From assembly GCF_000622005.1 (NCBI RefSeq), contig NZ_JHWV01000005.1, positions 62,001 through 126,000 on the forward strand: a DNA stretch of 64,000 nt, in the 5' to 3' direction. Below are positions 1 to 9,091 of this stretch, in pieces. The position numbers and the translations under genes were made by a program. Position 1 is the first letter of the stretch; every line of letters begins with the position of its first letter. The notes beneath the pieces are model-generated. The model was not told where the DNA came from and searched no databases. It was given only the letters and a program-made list of their open reading frames with translations. The DNA is from Anaerovibrio sp. RM50 (GTDB lineage Bacteria; Bacillota; Negativicutes; Selenomonadales; Selenomonadaceae).

Positions 1-804
1 CAGCTCCGCCGCATCCTCAATGGTAACAATACGCTCTGTACTTGGTATAAAGGAAGACAGGGCATTTAGGGTGGTGGTTTTTCCGGAGCCGGTACCGCCA
101 CTTACCAATATATTGATTTTGGCATTGACACAGGCCTGAAGGAACTTGGCCATGCGTCTGTCCAAGGTGCCAAAATTAATGAGATTGTCAAAGGTTAAAG
201 GCTTCTTGGAGAATTTACGGATTGTCACCACAGGACCCACCAAGGATAATGGTGGGATAATAATATTTACGCGTGAACCGTCATTAAGGCGGGCATCCAC
301 CAAGGGAGATGACTCGTCAATACGGCGTCCCAGTGGGGAAATAATCCGCTCAATTATGTTCATGAGATGCTCATTATCGTGGAAGGTAATATCAGTAAGG
401 AGGAGCTTGCCCATACGCTCCACGAAGATTTTATAGGGACCGTTTATCATTACTTCTGTAATGGAATCGTCCTTCAGGAGGCCCTCAATAGGCCCCAGTC
501 CCAGCATTTCGTCCCGGAGATCGCTGATAACCCTGCCCCGTTCTCCTCTGGGAATGGCAAAGGGATTTTCATCCAGCACCTTTTGGACATAGGAATCTAT
601 GACGTGCTCAATTTCCAGCACATCCTGATTTTTCGAGGATAAAATCCGCTGCTCCTCGGGAGTCATTTCCTCCACTATGCGATGGTGTATTTTTAATTTG
701 ATTTCCTGAAAGGAAGTGTCCACCGTGTCAACGGCCAGGGAGGCAAAAATCCTCACCTGAATATTCCGCTGGTTGGGACGTCCTAATCTTTCCAAAAGTG
801 ACAA
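1..804 (-). CDS. cpaF: Tad pilus assembly ATPase CpaF/TadA (partial)
   Basis: Hexameric secretion ATPase that powers Flp pilus extension at the inner membrane. The reverse strand reads about 268 codons and runs off the left edge, so the C-terminus is missing. Visible family features are the N-terminal EEQRIL region, the GPIEGLLKDDSITEVMING segment typical of CpaF, and the Walker A motif GGTGSGKTTT followed by the conserved TIEDAAEL. No ATG is available near the N-terminus. The best start is TTG at 804, giving MSLLERLG, with a GGAGTGAAGG ribosome site a few bases upstream. The frame is open upstream to a stop inside tadE, so the start is an inference. It is the last visible gene of the minus-strand Tad cluster, 55 bp after tadE. 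Confidence 0.9.
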   Translation of the reverse strand, partial: MSLLERLGRPNQRNIQVRIFASLAVDTVDTSFQEIKLKIHHRIVEEMTPEEQRILSSKNQDVLEIEHVIDSYVQKVLDENPFAIPRGERGRVISDLRDEMLGLGPIEGLLKDDSITEVMINGPYKIFVERMGKLLLTDITFHDNEHLMNIIERIISPLGRRIDESSPLVDARLNDGSRVNIIIPPLSLVGPVVTIRKFSKKPLTFDNLINFGTLDRRMAKFLQACVNAKINILVSGGTGSGKTTTLNALSSFIPSTERIVTIEDAAEL

Positions 805-859
805 AATACCTTCACTCCACTTCAACGCACCAAAAAACGACTGCCTGCTTCCGCCGTAG

Positions 860-1288
860 TTACGGCCCGGAACCGGAAGGGCGGTACATGGTGTATGTTA
901 TATCAATTCCGTTTTTGTTGGCGGAAAATTTATTTACGCTTTTCATAATCTTCCCGAAGTAGGAACTTGAAGAATAATCCAAATGGGATTTTACAACAAC
1001 ATCTTTTCCATCGGATGAATAGCCTACGTTTAAATACTTACTTTCATTGGGCTTCCATACAAATACATCACTGATGAGTGTAACTTGAGCGGTTTTTTGA
1101 TTTATGATTTCCTGAACATTGGGGTTTTCAGATAAGGCAACCTCATGGGCAATATTTCTGGTGGTGTTGCTCACAGTAAGATAATCCGCAAAGAAAAAGC
1201 CAAAGTATATTAATCCCACCAAAAACATAAGAAATAGAGGCAGAACTATGGCAAATTCCACAATGGCTTGTGCTTTTTGGAATCTCAT
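860..1288 (-). CDS. TadE-like pilus assembly pseudopilin
   Basis: Small minor-pilin-like protein of 142 residues. The N-terminus KAQAIVEFAIVLPLFLMFLV is the TadE signature: a short basic leader, Glu five residues after the likely processing site, and a hydrophobic helix of about 20 residues that anchors it in the inner membrane. The remainder is a soluble, Ser/Asn-rich domain with no clear motif. The start is supported by GGAGG nine bases before the ATG. It lies between flp and cpaF, whereas cpaF usually precedes tadB, so the gene order is mildly rearranged. The prepilin peptidase at 7.2 kb probably processes it. The specific subtype (TadE, TadF or TadG-like) is not decided by the sequence. 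Confidence 0.85.
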   Translation of the reverse strand: MRFQKAQAIVEFAIVLPLFLMFLVGLIYFGFFFADYLTVSNTTRNIAHEVALSENPNVQEIINQKTAQVTLISDVFVWKPNESKYLNVGYSSDGKDVVVKSHLDYSSSSYFGKIMKSVNKFSANKNGIDITYTMYRPSGSGP

Positions 1289-1348
1289 ACTTCTGCCTCC
1301 TCAGTTTTAATTTTTCTTATCAAGATGTCCGAATGCCTTCACTGCAAC

Positions 1349-1394
1349 TAGCGTTCCTCCGCTGATGTAGATCTAAATACATCCAGAGGAATTA
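1349..1394 (-). terminator. Hairpin between flp and tadE
   Basis: On the minus strand, directly after the flp stop codon, the sequence forms an interrupted hairpin with arms TTCCTC/GAGGAA and GGATGTA/TACATC. There is no strong U-tract. It may lower transcription of tadE and cpaF relative to the abundant pilin, as is common downstream of major pilin genes. That role is inference. Confidence 0.45.
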
Positions 1395-1598
1395 TTTACT
1401 ACCAGAACCAGAACTGGTAGTAGCATTGGTTTTGGCAGTATCAAGTGAATTTCCAACCTGAGTAAAGATTGCGGAAACCTTGTCCTTAATACCGCCGGCA
1501 TTGGTAAGACCAGCTGCAATGGCAACTACAAATGCGAGAATAAGAGCGTATTCCACAATACCCTGAGCCTTCTGCTCAAAAAAACGCATAACCTTCAT
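1392..1598 (-). CDS. flp: Flp/Fap-type major pilin
   Basis: Precursor of the Flp pilus subunit, 68 residues. The motif EQKAQGIVEYALILAFVVAI contains the Flp hallmark: a Gly/Ala processing site followed by IVEYALI, with the conserved Glu and Tyr at positions 5 and 6 of the mature protein. One transmembrane helix follows and the tail is Ser/Thr/Gly-rich. The ribosome site GGGAGG is well placed before the ATG. A 130-bp AT-rich gap separates it from tadB and a hairpin follows the stop codon. This arrangement suggests that the pilin has its own promoter and is expressed more strongly than the assembly genes. Confidence 0.93.
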   Translation of the reverse strand: MKVMRFFEQKAQGIVEYALILAFVVAIAAGLTNAGGIKDKVSAIFTQVGNSLDTAKTNATTSSGSGSK

Positions 1599-1728
1599 GA
1601 TATGTTCCTCCCTTCAATATTAGACACTACTTTGAATAGTTAAAAAAACTAACAAATAATAGCTATAAAATAATAATACATTTTTTTCGCAAAAATGTCA
1701 CGAACAATATGAATTATTATTTACTTAT

Positions 1729-2697
1729 CTATGTATCGATATTTACAATCCTTTTTATAACAAAATAACCGACAATTTCCAAAAAAATTGCAAAACCAAC
1801 TGCAATATGACCGATATCTTCCTCAATTAAAGGCTTTAAATAATCAGGATTAATGGTAGTTATAAGGAATGCCAGAGCAATTGGCAGCAGGGCCAGAATT
1901 ATTCCTGACATACGCCCCTGGGAAGTAAGGGTTTTTATTTCCTGCTTCATACGCAGTCTGGCATTAATTGTTTCACTGATATTGTCCAGTATCTGGGACA
2001 GATTGCCACCCACCTGACGCTGTATCAGCACCGCCGTAATTACCAGATCAAAATCCTTGCTCTGGACACGCATGCTCATATTTTCCAGGGCCGTTTCCAA
2101 CGGAATGCGAAGATTGGTTTCCCGCATTAATTTTTGCACCTCACGGCTGGCGGGGGCATCCATTTCCCTGGCCACATGCTCCAGGGCCTGCATAAAGCTG
2201 AAGCCCGCCCGCATGGCATCTGCAATCATTTTCAGCATATCGCTGAGCTGATTTGTAAAGGCGGCCTGGCGTCTCTGGATACAGAAATTAAGCACAGTCC
2301 ACCCCAGAAGGGCACCGAAGGCAAAGCCCAGTATAGCCCCCACAATCTGGATGGTATAGCCGTAAAACAACACGGCCCCAAGAGTGCCCAAAATCACCAA
2401 AGCCAGCTGAAATTCCGTTCCCGTCATGGGCCAGTCAGCCTGCTGCATTTTGGTGTCAAAGGAGTTGCTTTTCTTGAAGGGCTCCAGCATTTCACCGCCC
2501 CGATGAAAGAGATTGAAGAAAAAATCCCCAATGGAGGCATTTTTTGCAGTGGCGGAAGGGTCTGTGCGGTAATCGGAAAAATAAGCTATACGCTTCTTGA
2601 TATTCTGTTTTTCCTTGTTCTTACGGCCCAGAAAAAACATAAAAATGCTGAAAACTATAAGGGCAGCAAGAAGCGCTATTATCAGCTTAAAAATCAT
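1729..2697 (-). CDS. tadB: Tad inner-membrane platform protein, TadB-type (T2SSF family)
   Basis: Polytopic inner-membrane platform protein of 322 residues that couples the CpaF motor to pilin polymerisation. It has an N-terminal helix (residues 3-24), a helix pair near 100-140, a central T2SSF cytoplasmic domain containing DMLKMIADAMRAGFSFMQAL, and C-terminal helices near 260-285 and 297-315. The central motif and length fit TadB/TadC. Its start overlaps the end of the upstream cpaE by 11 bp, indicating translational coupling. TadB and TadC usually occur as a pair. Only one is present here and the other may lie beyond the left edge, so the B versus C assignment is tentative. Confidence 0.85.
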   Translation of the reverse strand: MIFKLIIALLAALIVFSIFMFFLGRKNKEKQNIKKRIAYFSDYRTDPSATAKNASIGDFFFNLFHRGGEMLEPFKKSNSFDTKMQQADWPMTGTEFQLALVILGTLGAVLFYGYTIQIVGAILGFAFGALLGWTVLNFCIQRRQAAFTNQLSDMLKMIADAMRAGFSFMQALEHVAREMDAPASREVQKLMRETNLRIPLETALENMSMRVQSKDFDLVITAVLIQRQVGGNLSQILDNISETINARLRMKQEIKTLTSQGRMSGIILALLPIALAFLITTINPDYLKPLIEEDIGHIAVGFAIFLEIVGYFVIKRIVNIDT

Positions 2698-3823
2698 CTT
2701 TATCGTCCTGTTTTTCCTTGGTTATTCTCCCCGCCAGATAGTTAATGCGCTGGCTGAGAGGGCTGTTTGGCTTTAAGTCCAGGGCCATGCGGCCGTCATC
2801 GGCGGCGGTGGCCACATCCAGATAGGCGTTTGGAATAATTCCCGCCACAGGATAGCCGATAACTTCCTCCATTTCCTGCTTGGCGGTAATGGTGCATGGT
2901 TCCACACGGGTAAGGATAATCTTCACCTTTTCCTTGTAATCAGGCCATGTGGTGAAAATATCCAGGGACCGCTGAATGTGCTGCACCTCGTAGCCACCGT
3001 TCAGCATGGCCACCACATAGGTGGTATCGGCCATTTCCGCCGCAGCAATGGAGGTAGGATTGAACCCCGCCGGCACGTCAATAAGCACGTACTGGAACAT
3101 GGTTCTGGCCATATTTATAATGGTTTCAAGGGAGTGTATGCTCACCTTGTCAATAAGGCTTGGTTCCTTGGTGCCACAGAGAATGGACACGTTTTTGGCC
3201 ACAGGCACAAAGTAGGAATTTAGGGATACAGGAGACAGGAAATCCGTGTCTCTGGCGGCCTCCACAATGGTGCTCTGGGGCTTCAGATTGAAGAAAAATG
3301 CCATATCACCAAATTGCAGATCCGCATCTATAATGCCCACGCTGGCATTGGTTTTTCTGGAAATAGCCATGGCCAGATTGGCAATAAGGGTGGTTTTGCC
3401 GCTTTTCCCCTTGGGGCTGAAGAAGGTCATTACCTTGGCCTCTGCCACTCCCCCTGTGGTTGGCTTGCTGAAGGCAAATATGGCATCCAGCAGCTCCTCT
3501 GAGGAGAATGGCTTTACCAAAAAGCATTTGGCCCCTGCATTTACGTAGAGGCTGGAGCTATCGGCGGACCACTTTTCACCTGTGCATATAATATCCGCAT
3601 TGGGATAAGTCTTGCGGAATTCCTCCAGCAGACTCATAATATTTGGATTATCTGCATCCAGCAGAATAATATTTGGGGTAAAAACCACGCCCTGTCCCAG
3701 GGCATCCTTGGCATCACGGAAACGGGCCACCAAGGTGACGGTTTCCGTTTCACGTATAATATTGGAAAGCTGCTCCAGATAAAGGCGGTTGCCCTCCACC
3801 AGCATGACGTTGTTGTTTATCAT
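2687..3823 (-). CDS. cpaE: CpaE-type pilus ATPase with receiver-like N-terminus
   Basis: Pilus assembly and localisation ATPase of the ParA/MinD superfamily, 378 residues. Residues 1-120 form a response-regulator-like domain (a hydrophobic strand with LLDAD at the phospho-acceptor position and LVKPFSSEEL near its end), as in CpaE. Residues 128-360 are a MinD-like ATPase with the deviant Walker A SPKGKSGKTT and a DADLQFGD switch region. A clear AGGAGG site precedes the ATG. It follows a second, shorter CpaE-like ATPase after a 14-bp gap, and its 3' end overlaps tadB. Two tandem CpaE-type genes may act as a heterodimer, which is inference. Confidence 0.88.
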   Translation of the reverse strand: MINNNVMLVEGNRLYLEQLSNIIRETETVTLVARFRDAKDALGQGVVFTPNIILLDADNPNIMSLLEEFRKTYPNADIICTGEKWSADSSSLYVNAGAKCFLVKPFSSEELLDAIFAFSKPTTGGVAEAKVMTFFSPKGKSGKTTLIANLAMAISRKTNASVGIIDADLQFGDMAFFFNLKPQSTIVEAARDTDFLSPVSLNSYFVPVAKNVSILCGTKEPSLIDKVSIHSLETIINMARTMFQYVLIDVPAGFNPTSIAAAEMADTTYVVAMLNGGYEVQHIQRSLDIFTTWPDYKEKVKIILTRVEPCTITAKQEMEEVIGYPVAGIIPNAYLDVATAADDGRMALDLKPNSPLSQRINYLAGRITKEKQDDKDDF

Positions 3824-3837
3824 TGAGAAGGCACCTC

Positions 3838-4650
3838 CTACTTAAATATCTTTGACAGCCAGGAATCACGTTTACGGGTTTCCTCGGTCTGATAGCCCTT
3901 GTTGGTATATCTGGCCACCAGAGCCCGCAGCTCCTGGGTCAGCTCGCTTTCCTGGCCGTTAAGTACCAGTGGCACCCCTGTGGCAATGGATTCACGGGCG
4001 GAAATGAAATCATTGTGGAGAATGTGATAGAAATCCTCTCCCAATATGCTTACCACGTCCTTCAGCTGGATGTGGGTCTTGGAATCGCTTCGGTTAAGCA
4101 CCAGACGAATTTTGTTGGAATCATAATTTAGGGTGCGGAGGGTTTCATTTCCTATCTTCATATTCTTGATTGTAGGAATAAAATCCACAATGCCCAAAAA
4201 TGTAACGATGGTACTTATATCCAAAAGACCAAGGTTCAGCACGCTGAACATGGAGGTGGTATCAACGATTATATAGTCGTACTGCATACGCAGATTCTTC
4301 AGTACCTCAATAATTGTTTCCGGACTGAGGTTGTAGGCCTCATCCAGCTTGGCAGGATTTGGTATCACCTGGAATGATACTCCCTCATAGGAGTAGGTGG
4401 TGAGCAGAGGCATAAGTGGCCGTCCCGAATCGGCCTGTATGCTTTCGCACAGGTCCGTAATGGTGTATTCGGGGGTAAGGCGCAAATAGTTTCTGATGTC
4501 CCCAAATTGCAGATCAAAATCTGCCAGGCACACACTATAGCCCTCTCTGGCCAGCTCAGAGGCCATATTTATACTTATAAGGGTTTTCCCCACAGCCGAG
4601 GCTGTGCTAAAAAAGGTTATAATGACACCATTAATCTGTTCATCAGCCAT
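3838..4650 (-). CDS. Second CpaE/MinD-like ATPase with altered Walker A
   Basis: ParA/MinD-superfamily protein of 270 residues lacking the receiver-like domain of its neighbour. The switch region LADFDLQFGDIRNYL and the Walker B-like IIVDTTS are clear. The P-loop reads STASAVGKTLI, so the signature lysine of the KGGxGKT deviant Walker A (replaced here by Thr/Ala) is not evident while the GKT core remains. It may bind nucleotide without the usual lysine-finger catalysis. It lies between the secretin gene and the longer cpaE, spaced 30 and 14 bp, so it is clearly part of the Tad operon. TadZ is a plausible alternative name. Confidence 0.82.
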   Translation of the reverse strand: MADEQINGVIITFFSTASAVGKTLISINMASELAREGYSVCLADFDLQFGDIRNYLRLTPEYTITDLCESIQADSGRPLMPLLTTYSYEGVSFQVIPNPAKLDEAYNLSPETIIEVLKNLRMQYDYIIVDTTSMFSVLNLGLLDISTIVTFLGIVDFIPTIKNMKIGNETLRTLNYDSNKIRLVLNRSDSKTHIQLKDVVSILGEDFYHILHNDFISARESIATGVPLVLNGQESELTQELRALVARYTNKGYQTEETRKRDSWLSKIFK

Positions 4651-4680
4651 ACGCTCATCTCCGAAAAAACTACATCAGAA

Positions 4681-6069
4681 TCATTTCTTTGTATTATCTG
4701 TATTCTTTGTATTGTCTGCATTATTTGCATGAAGTGCATTTTCTGTATTTTCGTCACTGTTGCCCTTCAGCATATCCAGCTCATTTTGGTCTACTTCCTT
4801 CAGGTTGGAATACTCATCCTTGGCCCTCTGCACCTCATTAACGAGGCCAGGGGAAACCTTCAGTGGATCTTCGCTGCTTACGATGGTCGGGGTAATGAGG
4901 ATTACCAGCTCATGACGGTCCCTGGAGGTGCTGTTGTACTTGAAGAACTCGCCAATAATAGGAATTGAGCTCAACAGAGGTATCTTATTGACGGTCTTGC
5001 TTTCGCTGTTGTTCATAAGGCCGCCAATTGACATGGTTTCACCATCAGGAATGGTAATAACGGTGGAAGCCTTGCGGGACAGGAGCGCCGGAATAACGCC
5101 AGCCGTAGTGGTTACAGCATTGCTGTTATCCAAGGTACTGATTTCTGCATTTACCCCTGCGGTAATGTTGTTGTCAGGGGTGGCAACAGGCTTGATATGG
5201 AGCTTGATACCGTATTCACGCCATGTAACGGAAATGTTTCCGTTATCGTTGGCAGTAGGAAGCGGAATTTCACCACCGATGAGGATTTCTGCCTCCTCAC
5301 CGCTCATGGTGGTTACATTTGGTCTGGAAAGAATACGGGCCTTGCCCTGTTTTATAAGCAGATTAAGCTTGAAGTTAATGTTGTTGTAAAAATGTTTGCC
5401 AAAGTCCTTGTAATCCTGGCCGGCGTAGAAGCTGCCAAAGGTTATGCCGCTGAAATCACCGGCCTCTGTACGTACAATACCGCTGGCTCCTGGTATAATG
5501 CCCAGATCCTTGGCGTCAGAATTGGTAATATCAATTACCATGGCAGCCAGATTAATCTGGGTAGGATTTCTCAGATCCAACATATTGATGACATTTTCCG
5601 GATTGCTTACGAAAAGAATAGCCACGCTGTGGGCATGCTGTTTTTGATACTGGTTCTCTACAGTGCCCTTTAGGAGAATTCTGTCTCCAATCTTTTCCAC
5701 GTGGACCCCGGGAATATTTATGGCCTTTGTGATGGCATCGGAGGTTCCGGAGTCCTTGTTGGAAACATTTACCAGAAAATCCTGCTGCATACCATCATCG
5801 GTCCATACAGTAAGGCTGGTGGAGCCGGGAGCTATGCCCACAATATTAAGAGTTCTGTTGTTGATAACGTTAACATCCGCAATGGCGGGATTGGCTATGG
5901 CTACTCTGATAATGTCAGCGTAGCTGGAAGCATTGAACAGGGTTGACTGGTTTATCTCCAGATAGAGGGGCTGAACGTAGGCTGCTGCCACGGAGGTGGA
6001 CAGAAACAGCACAAATGCCGTCAGCATGGTGGTTATATGAAGCTGCCAATTATGTATTGTTCTTTTCAT
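4681..6069 (-). CDS. cpaC: Tad outer-membrane secretin CpaC/RcpA
   Basis: Outer-membrane channel for the Flp pilus, 462 residues. It has an N-terminal signal peptide ending near SVAAA (residues 22-30), a pilus N-terminal domain (LYLEINQSTLF to about 110), a BON-like segment (VEKIGDRILLKGTV), and the C-terminal secretin domain with the conserved GGEIPLP and VPLLSSIPIIGEFF regions. The extreme C-terminus is a low-complexity Asn/Thr/Asp tail. Presence of a secretin shows that the cell has an outer membrane. It starts 2 bp after the cpaB stop, so the two are co-translated. This length is typical for the family. Confidence 0.93.
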   Translation of the reverse strand: MKRTIHNWQLHITTMLTAFVLFLSTSVAAAYVQPLYLEINQSTLFNASSYADIIRVAIANPAIADVNVINNRTLNIVGIAPGSTSLTVWTDDGMQQDFLVNVSNKDSGTSDAITKAINIPGVHVEKIGDRILLKGTVENQYQKQHAHSVAILFVSNPENVINMLDLRNPTQINLAAMVIDITNSDAKDLGIIPGASGIVRTEAGDFSGITFGSFYAGQDYKDFGKHFYNNINFKLNLLIKQGKARILSRPNVTTMSGEEAEILIGGEIPLPTANDNGNISVTWREYGIKLHIKPVATPDNNITAGVNAEISTLDNSNAVTTTAGVIPALLSRKASTVITIPDGETMSIGGLMNNSESKTVNKIPLLSSIPIIGEFFKYNSTSRDRHELVILITPTIVSSEDPLKVSPGLVNEVQRAKDEYSNLKEVDQNELDMLKGNSDENTENALHANNADNTKNTDNTKK

Positions 6070-6071
6070 TT

Positions 6072-7073
6072 TCAGGCTCCCTCTCTGGTAACGGTGGTAC
6101 CGCGGATAACTTCAACTGAACCATAGGTTTGGGCCGGGGCCGGAGCTGGCGCCCCATTGGAGGCCGGCTGGCTGGCTCCACCAGGAACAGGTTGAGGCTG
6201 TCCCCCCTGAGGGGTTGCGCCCTTGTTGGTTACCTTGGAATATTCCGTATTTGTAGTGAACAGATCTCTTGGTCTGTATGGTCTCAGTGTCAGATAAATG
6301 GTGCCGGACTGGGCTGCAGCTATAAGCTCCATGGCATCCCGAGGGGATACGGCCAAAGTGGCTGTGGCCATGGCAGTTGCAGTGGCGTTGTTTTGTACAG
6401 GCTGGCTGGTTACAGCATTGCCATTATTATTGCTGTTATTATTGTTGTTATTTTCCCCTTCATTATTGGTTGTCGGCGTTACCACAACATTGCGCTGGGG
6501 GTTCATAGGGGTCTTGTTAATGGCCAGCAGCAGTATGTTCTGGAGAATAATGTTGGAGGTAATGCGGCTGTCATTGCCGCTGCCGGATACCACCATTACA
6601 TCCACATAATCACCTGGCTTGGCGAAGCCGGAAATACCGGTAACATCATTAATGCCCACGGATATAGCGCGGCAGTCAGGTGGAATCATTCCCGTAAAGC
6701 CAGCCATTTTTATATCCATCAGCACCTTTCTGTCGGTGACGATATCCTCTCTCAATATCTGATATCTGGCAGGCTTGCCCACAATATCCTTTACGTCGGT
6801 AATGGCATCCTCTGGGGCAAATTCCACAGGAATTTCCTTGGTGGTGAGCATATTGGACTGAATCAGTGTCCGGGGAGCAATATCCGTGGCCGCCACAATG
6901 ACGGTGGTCTTTTCCCCGCTATATGTCTGCACGGGCTTCTCCGGCTCCTGCTCCAGATAAATAAAAAGCAGAATACCAAAAAAGATACTGGCCACAGCAG
7001 CGAAAATAATCCAATATTTGTAGCTGATTTTTTCAGCCATGTTTGAAAAACGTTTCTGGAAGTCTGTTTTCAT
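6072..7073 (-). CDS. cpaB: Flp pilus assembly protein CpaB
   Basis: Periplasmic, membrane-anchored Tad component of 333 residues, thought to stabilise or gate the secretin. One transmembrane helix (about 20-40) is followed by a SAF domain containing VAATDIAPRTLI and the CpaB segment GFAKPGDYVDVMVV. Between about 200 and 225 there is an Asn-rich low-complexity run, and the C-terminus is Pro/Ala/Gly-rich. Such disordered tracts are unusual for CpaB. First gene of the minus-strand Tad operon. The intergenic region 7074-7188 is shared with the divergent prepilin peptidase and must hold the promoters. Confidence 0.9.
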   Translation of the reverse strand: MKTDFQKRFSNMAEKISYKYWIIFAAVASIFFGILLFIYLEQEPEKPVQTYSGEKTTVIVAATDIAPRTLIQSNMLTTKEIPVEFAPEDAITDVKDIVGKPARYQILREDIVTDRKVLMDIKMAGFTGMIPPDCRAISVGINDVTGISGFAKPGDYVDVMVVSGSGNDSRITSNIILQNILLLAINKTPMNPQRNVVVTPTTNNEGENNNNNNSNNNGNAVTSQPVQNNATATAMATATLAVSPRDAMELIAAAQSGTIYLTLRPYRPRDLFTTNTEYSKVTNKGATPQGGQPQPVPGGASQPASNGAPAPAPAQTYGSVEVIRGTTVTREGA

Positions 7074-7188
7074 TGTTCTACGCCTGTCCTTATATAAATT
7101 TGTGTTATGTTTCGTAATATTCTAAAATGTATAATAGCTTAAAATATATTATATCATTATGAAGTGGTTAAGAAAACTACTAAAGTAG

Positions 7189-7872
7189 GTGATTCGGGTG
7201 TTTGAACACAATTTTTTTAATAATTTGTTCCCATTGTCCATAATATTGTTACTATGTTCTGCTTTTGGTCGGGGTATGCTGATTTGGTCAGGACTTCTGG
7301 CAAGGGAATACGAAAAAGAGCTGGAGGTTTTTATTCCCCTTACGGGTCCTGTTGAGAAAAACAGGTGGCTGCTTTTTCTGTCAGCAATTATTCCCCTGTG
7401 CCTGACGGGGTTGGCATATTATTTACACGGTCCCCAGTACCATATTATTCTATCTGTTTTCCTTGTTTCCTCTTTTTTGGTACAATTTTCTTTAACTGAT
7501 TTTTTGTGGCAGGTTATTTTTAATAAGGAGCTGGCCCTTTTTGCATTGTTGGGAGCCAGCCGTCTTCTCATTACGGGGGGAGAGATTTCAGACTGTCTTA
7601 TGGCCTCTGTGGTGGGCGTTCTTGCATTCTTCCTTCTGGCAGTGATTACCCGTGGGGGCTTTGGGGGCGGCGATGTGAAGCTCATTGGGGCCATGGGGCT
7701 CTGGCTGGGCTCAGATCTTCTTTTGACCACTGTTATTATGGGGATAATTCTGGGGGGCTTAGTGGCCCTGCTGCTTATAATTACAAAAAAAAGAAGCCGC
7801 AAGGAATTTTTTCCCTACGGCCCCTATTTTGCCATTACCGGCATGATATTATTTGTGCTGTGTATAAATTAA
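7189..7872 (+). CDS. Prepilin peptidase, TadV/CpaA family (A24)
   Basis: Inner-membrane aspartic protease that cleaves Flp and TadE leaders, 227 residues with about six transmembrane segments. The two catalytic aspartates of the family are visible: one in LTDFLWQVIFNKEL (about 103) and one in GGGDVKLIGAMG (about 162). The start shown is GTG at 7189; a second in-frame GTG at 7198 is possible and neither has a perfect ribosome site. It is transcribed away from the Tad operon and probably serves it. The sequence between this gene and cysK (7873-7937) holds nothing recognisable. Confidence 0.88.
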   Translation: MIRVFEHNFFNNLFPLSIILLLCSAFGRGMLIWSGLLAREYEKELEVFIPLTGPVEKNRWLLFLSAIIPLCLTGLAYYLHGPQYHIILSVFLVSSFLVQFSLTDFLWQVIFNKELALFALLGASRLLITGGEISDCLMASVVGVLAFFLLAVITRGGFGGGDVKLIGAMGLWLGSDLLLTTVIMGIILGGLVALLLIITKKRSRKEFFPYGPYFAITGMILFVLCIN

Positions 7873-7937
7873 GGATTCTTTGTGTATTAGTTGAGGTTTC
7901 TTTTGGGGTATTTTAGGATTTTCGGCTTCAAATGGGC

Positions 7938-8873
7938 TTACTTGTCAGAAAAGAGGGCGGTGGAGAGGTAGCGGTCACCGGTGTCAGGCAGGAGAACCAC
8001 AATGTTCTTGCCCTTGTTCTCGGCCTTCTTGGCCTGCTGAACTGCTGCGGCCAGAGCTGCACCGGAGGAAATACCGATGAGAATACCCTCGCTCTGGGAG
8101 AACTGACGGCCAAACTTAAAGGCATCCTCGTTCTCGATAGGAGCAATTTCGTCGTAAATCTTGGTGTTCAGGGTATCCGGAACGAAGCCGGCGCCAATGC
8201 CCTGAATTTTGTGAGGACCAGGGGTGCCCTTGCTGAGAACAGGAGAGGTGGCTGGTTCCACGGCAACGATTTTCACATCGGCCTTCTTTGACTTCAGATA
8301 CTCACCTACACCGGTAAGGGTACCGCCAGTGCCTACACCGGCAATAAATATATCCACATTGCCATCGGTATCATTCCAGATTTCTGGGCCGGTGGTCTTT
8401 TTATGTGCCTCAGGATTTGCAGAGTTGGTGAACTGGGATGGAATAAATGCGTGAGGAGTATTCTTTGCCAGTTCCTCGGCCTTTTCAATGGCCCCCTTCA
8501 TGCCCTTGGCACCATCGGTGAGTACAATCTCAGCCCCATATGCCTTTAAGAGGTTGCGGCGCTCCACGCTCATGGTCTCCGGCATAGTGAGGATAGCCTT
8601 GTAGCCACGGGCTGCAGCGAAGCTGGCAAGACCGATGCCGGTGTTGCCGCTGGTAGGCTCAATTATAACGGAATCTGCTGTGAGCTTGCCCTCGGCCTCA
8701 GCCTTTTCAATCATGGCCTTGGCAATACGGTCCTTTACGCTGCCCGCTGGGTTGAAATATTCCAGCTTAACCAGTATATTGGCCTGAAGATCATTTGCCC
8801 TGGCAAAGTTGTTAGCCTTCAAAAGTGGGGTACCACCGATAAGTTCTGTGACACTGTTGTAGATTTTAGCCAT
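7938..8873 (-). CDS. cysK: Cysteine synthase (O-acetylserine sulfhydrylase)
   Basis: PLP enzyme that makes cysteine from O-acetylserine and sulfide, 311 residues, the usual CysK length. The PLP lysine lies in [16 protein letters not shown] (Lys about 44). The substrate loop [12 protein letters not shown], the phosphate cup [12 protein letters not shown] and the C-terminal [11 protein letters not shown] are all intact. The ribosome site AGGAGG precedes the ATG. It appears monocistronic, with its own sigma-70 type promoter upstream. The window also contains metY (31.6 kb), another sulfide-using PLP enzyme, so sulfide assimilation is represented twice. Confidence 0.96.
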   Translation of the reverse strand: MAKIYNSVTELIGGTPLLKANNFARANDLQANILVKLEYFNPAGSVKDRIAKAMIEKAEAEGKLTADSVIIEPTSGNTGIGLASFAAARGYKAILTMPETMSVERRNLLKAYGAEIVLTDGAKGMKGAIEKAEELAKNTPHAFIPSQFTNSANPEAHKKTTGPEIWNDTDGNVDIFIAGVGTGGTLTGVGEYLKSKKADVKIVAVEPATSPVLSKGTPGPHKIQGIGAGFVPDTLNTKIYDEIAPIENEDAFKFGRQFSQSEGILIGISSGAALAAAVQQAKKAENKGKNIVVLLPDTGDRYLSTALFSDK

Positions 8874-8941
8874 AATAAACGCCTCCTGATAAAATAATAT
8901 ATAAGTGCTTTGTGAAAAACATATATGTTTAGTATGTTTGT

Positions 8942-8971
8942 ATTTTAATACCTACCATTTTAGTTTGTCAA
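8942..8971 (-). promoter_or_regulatory. Promoter of cysK
   Basis: The minus strand carries TTGACA (8966-8971) and TAAAAT (8942-8947) separated by 18 bp, about 70 bp upstream of the cysK start. The fit to a sigma-A type promoter is good. Confidence 0.65.
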
Positions 8972-9009
8972 TAGAAATTTTTAAATTTTTTTAGGGGGAG
9001 GAAAAAGAA

Positions 9010-9054
9010 AAAGCCCGATTATCCGTAAAACATAGGATAAATCAGGCTTTGAGA
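9010..9054 (-). terminator. Intrinsic terminator after dnaB
   Basis: On the minus strand AAAGCCTGAT...ATCC pairs with GGAT.ATCGGGCTTT across a short loop and is followed by TTTTTCTTTTT. It ends the yybS-to-dnaB transcript and separates it from cysK. Confidence 0.85.
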
Positions 9055-9091
9055 GCATATTGTAATTTTATTGTACAGCGGCTTGCTGCCA

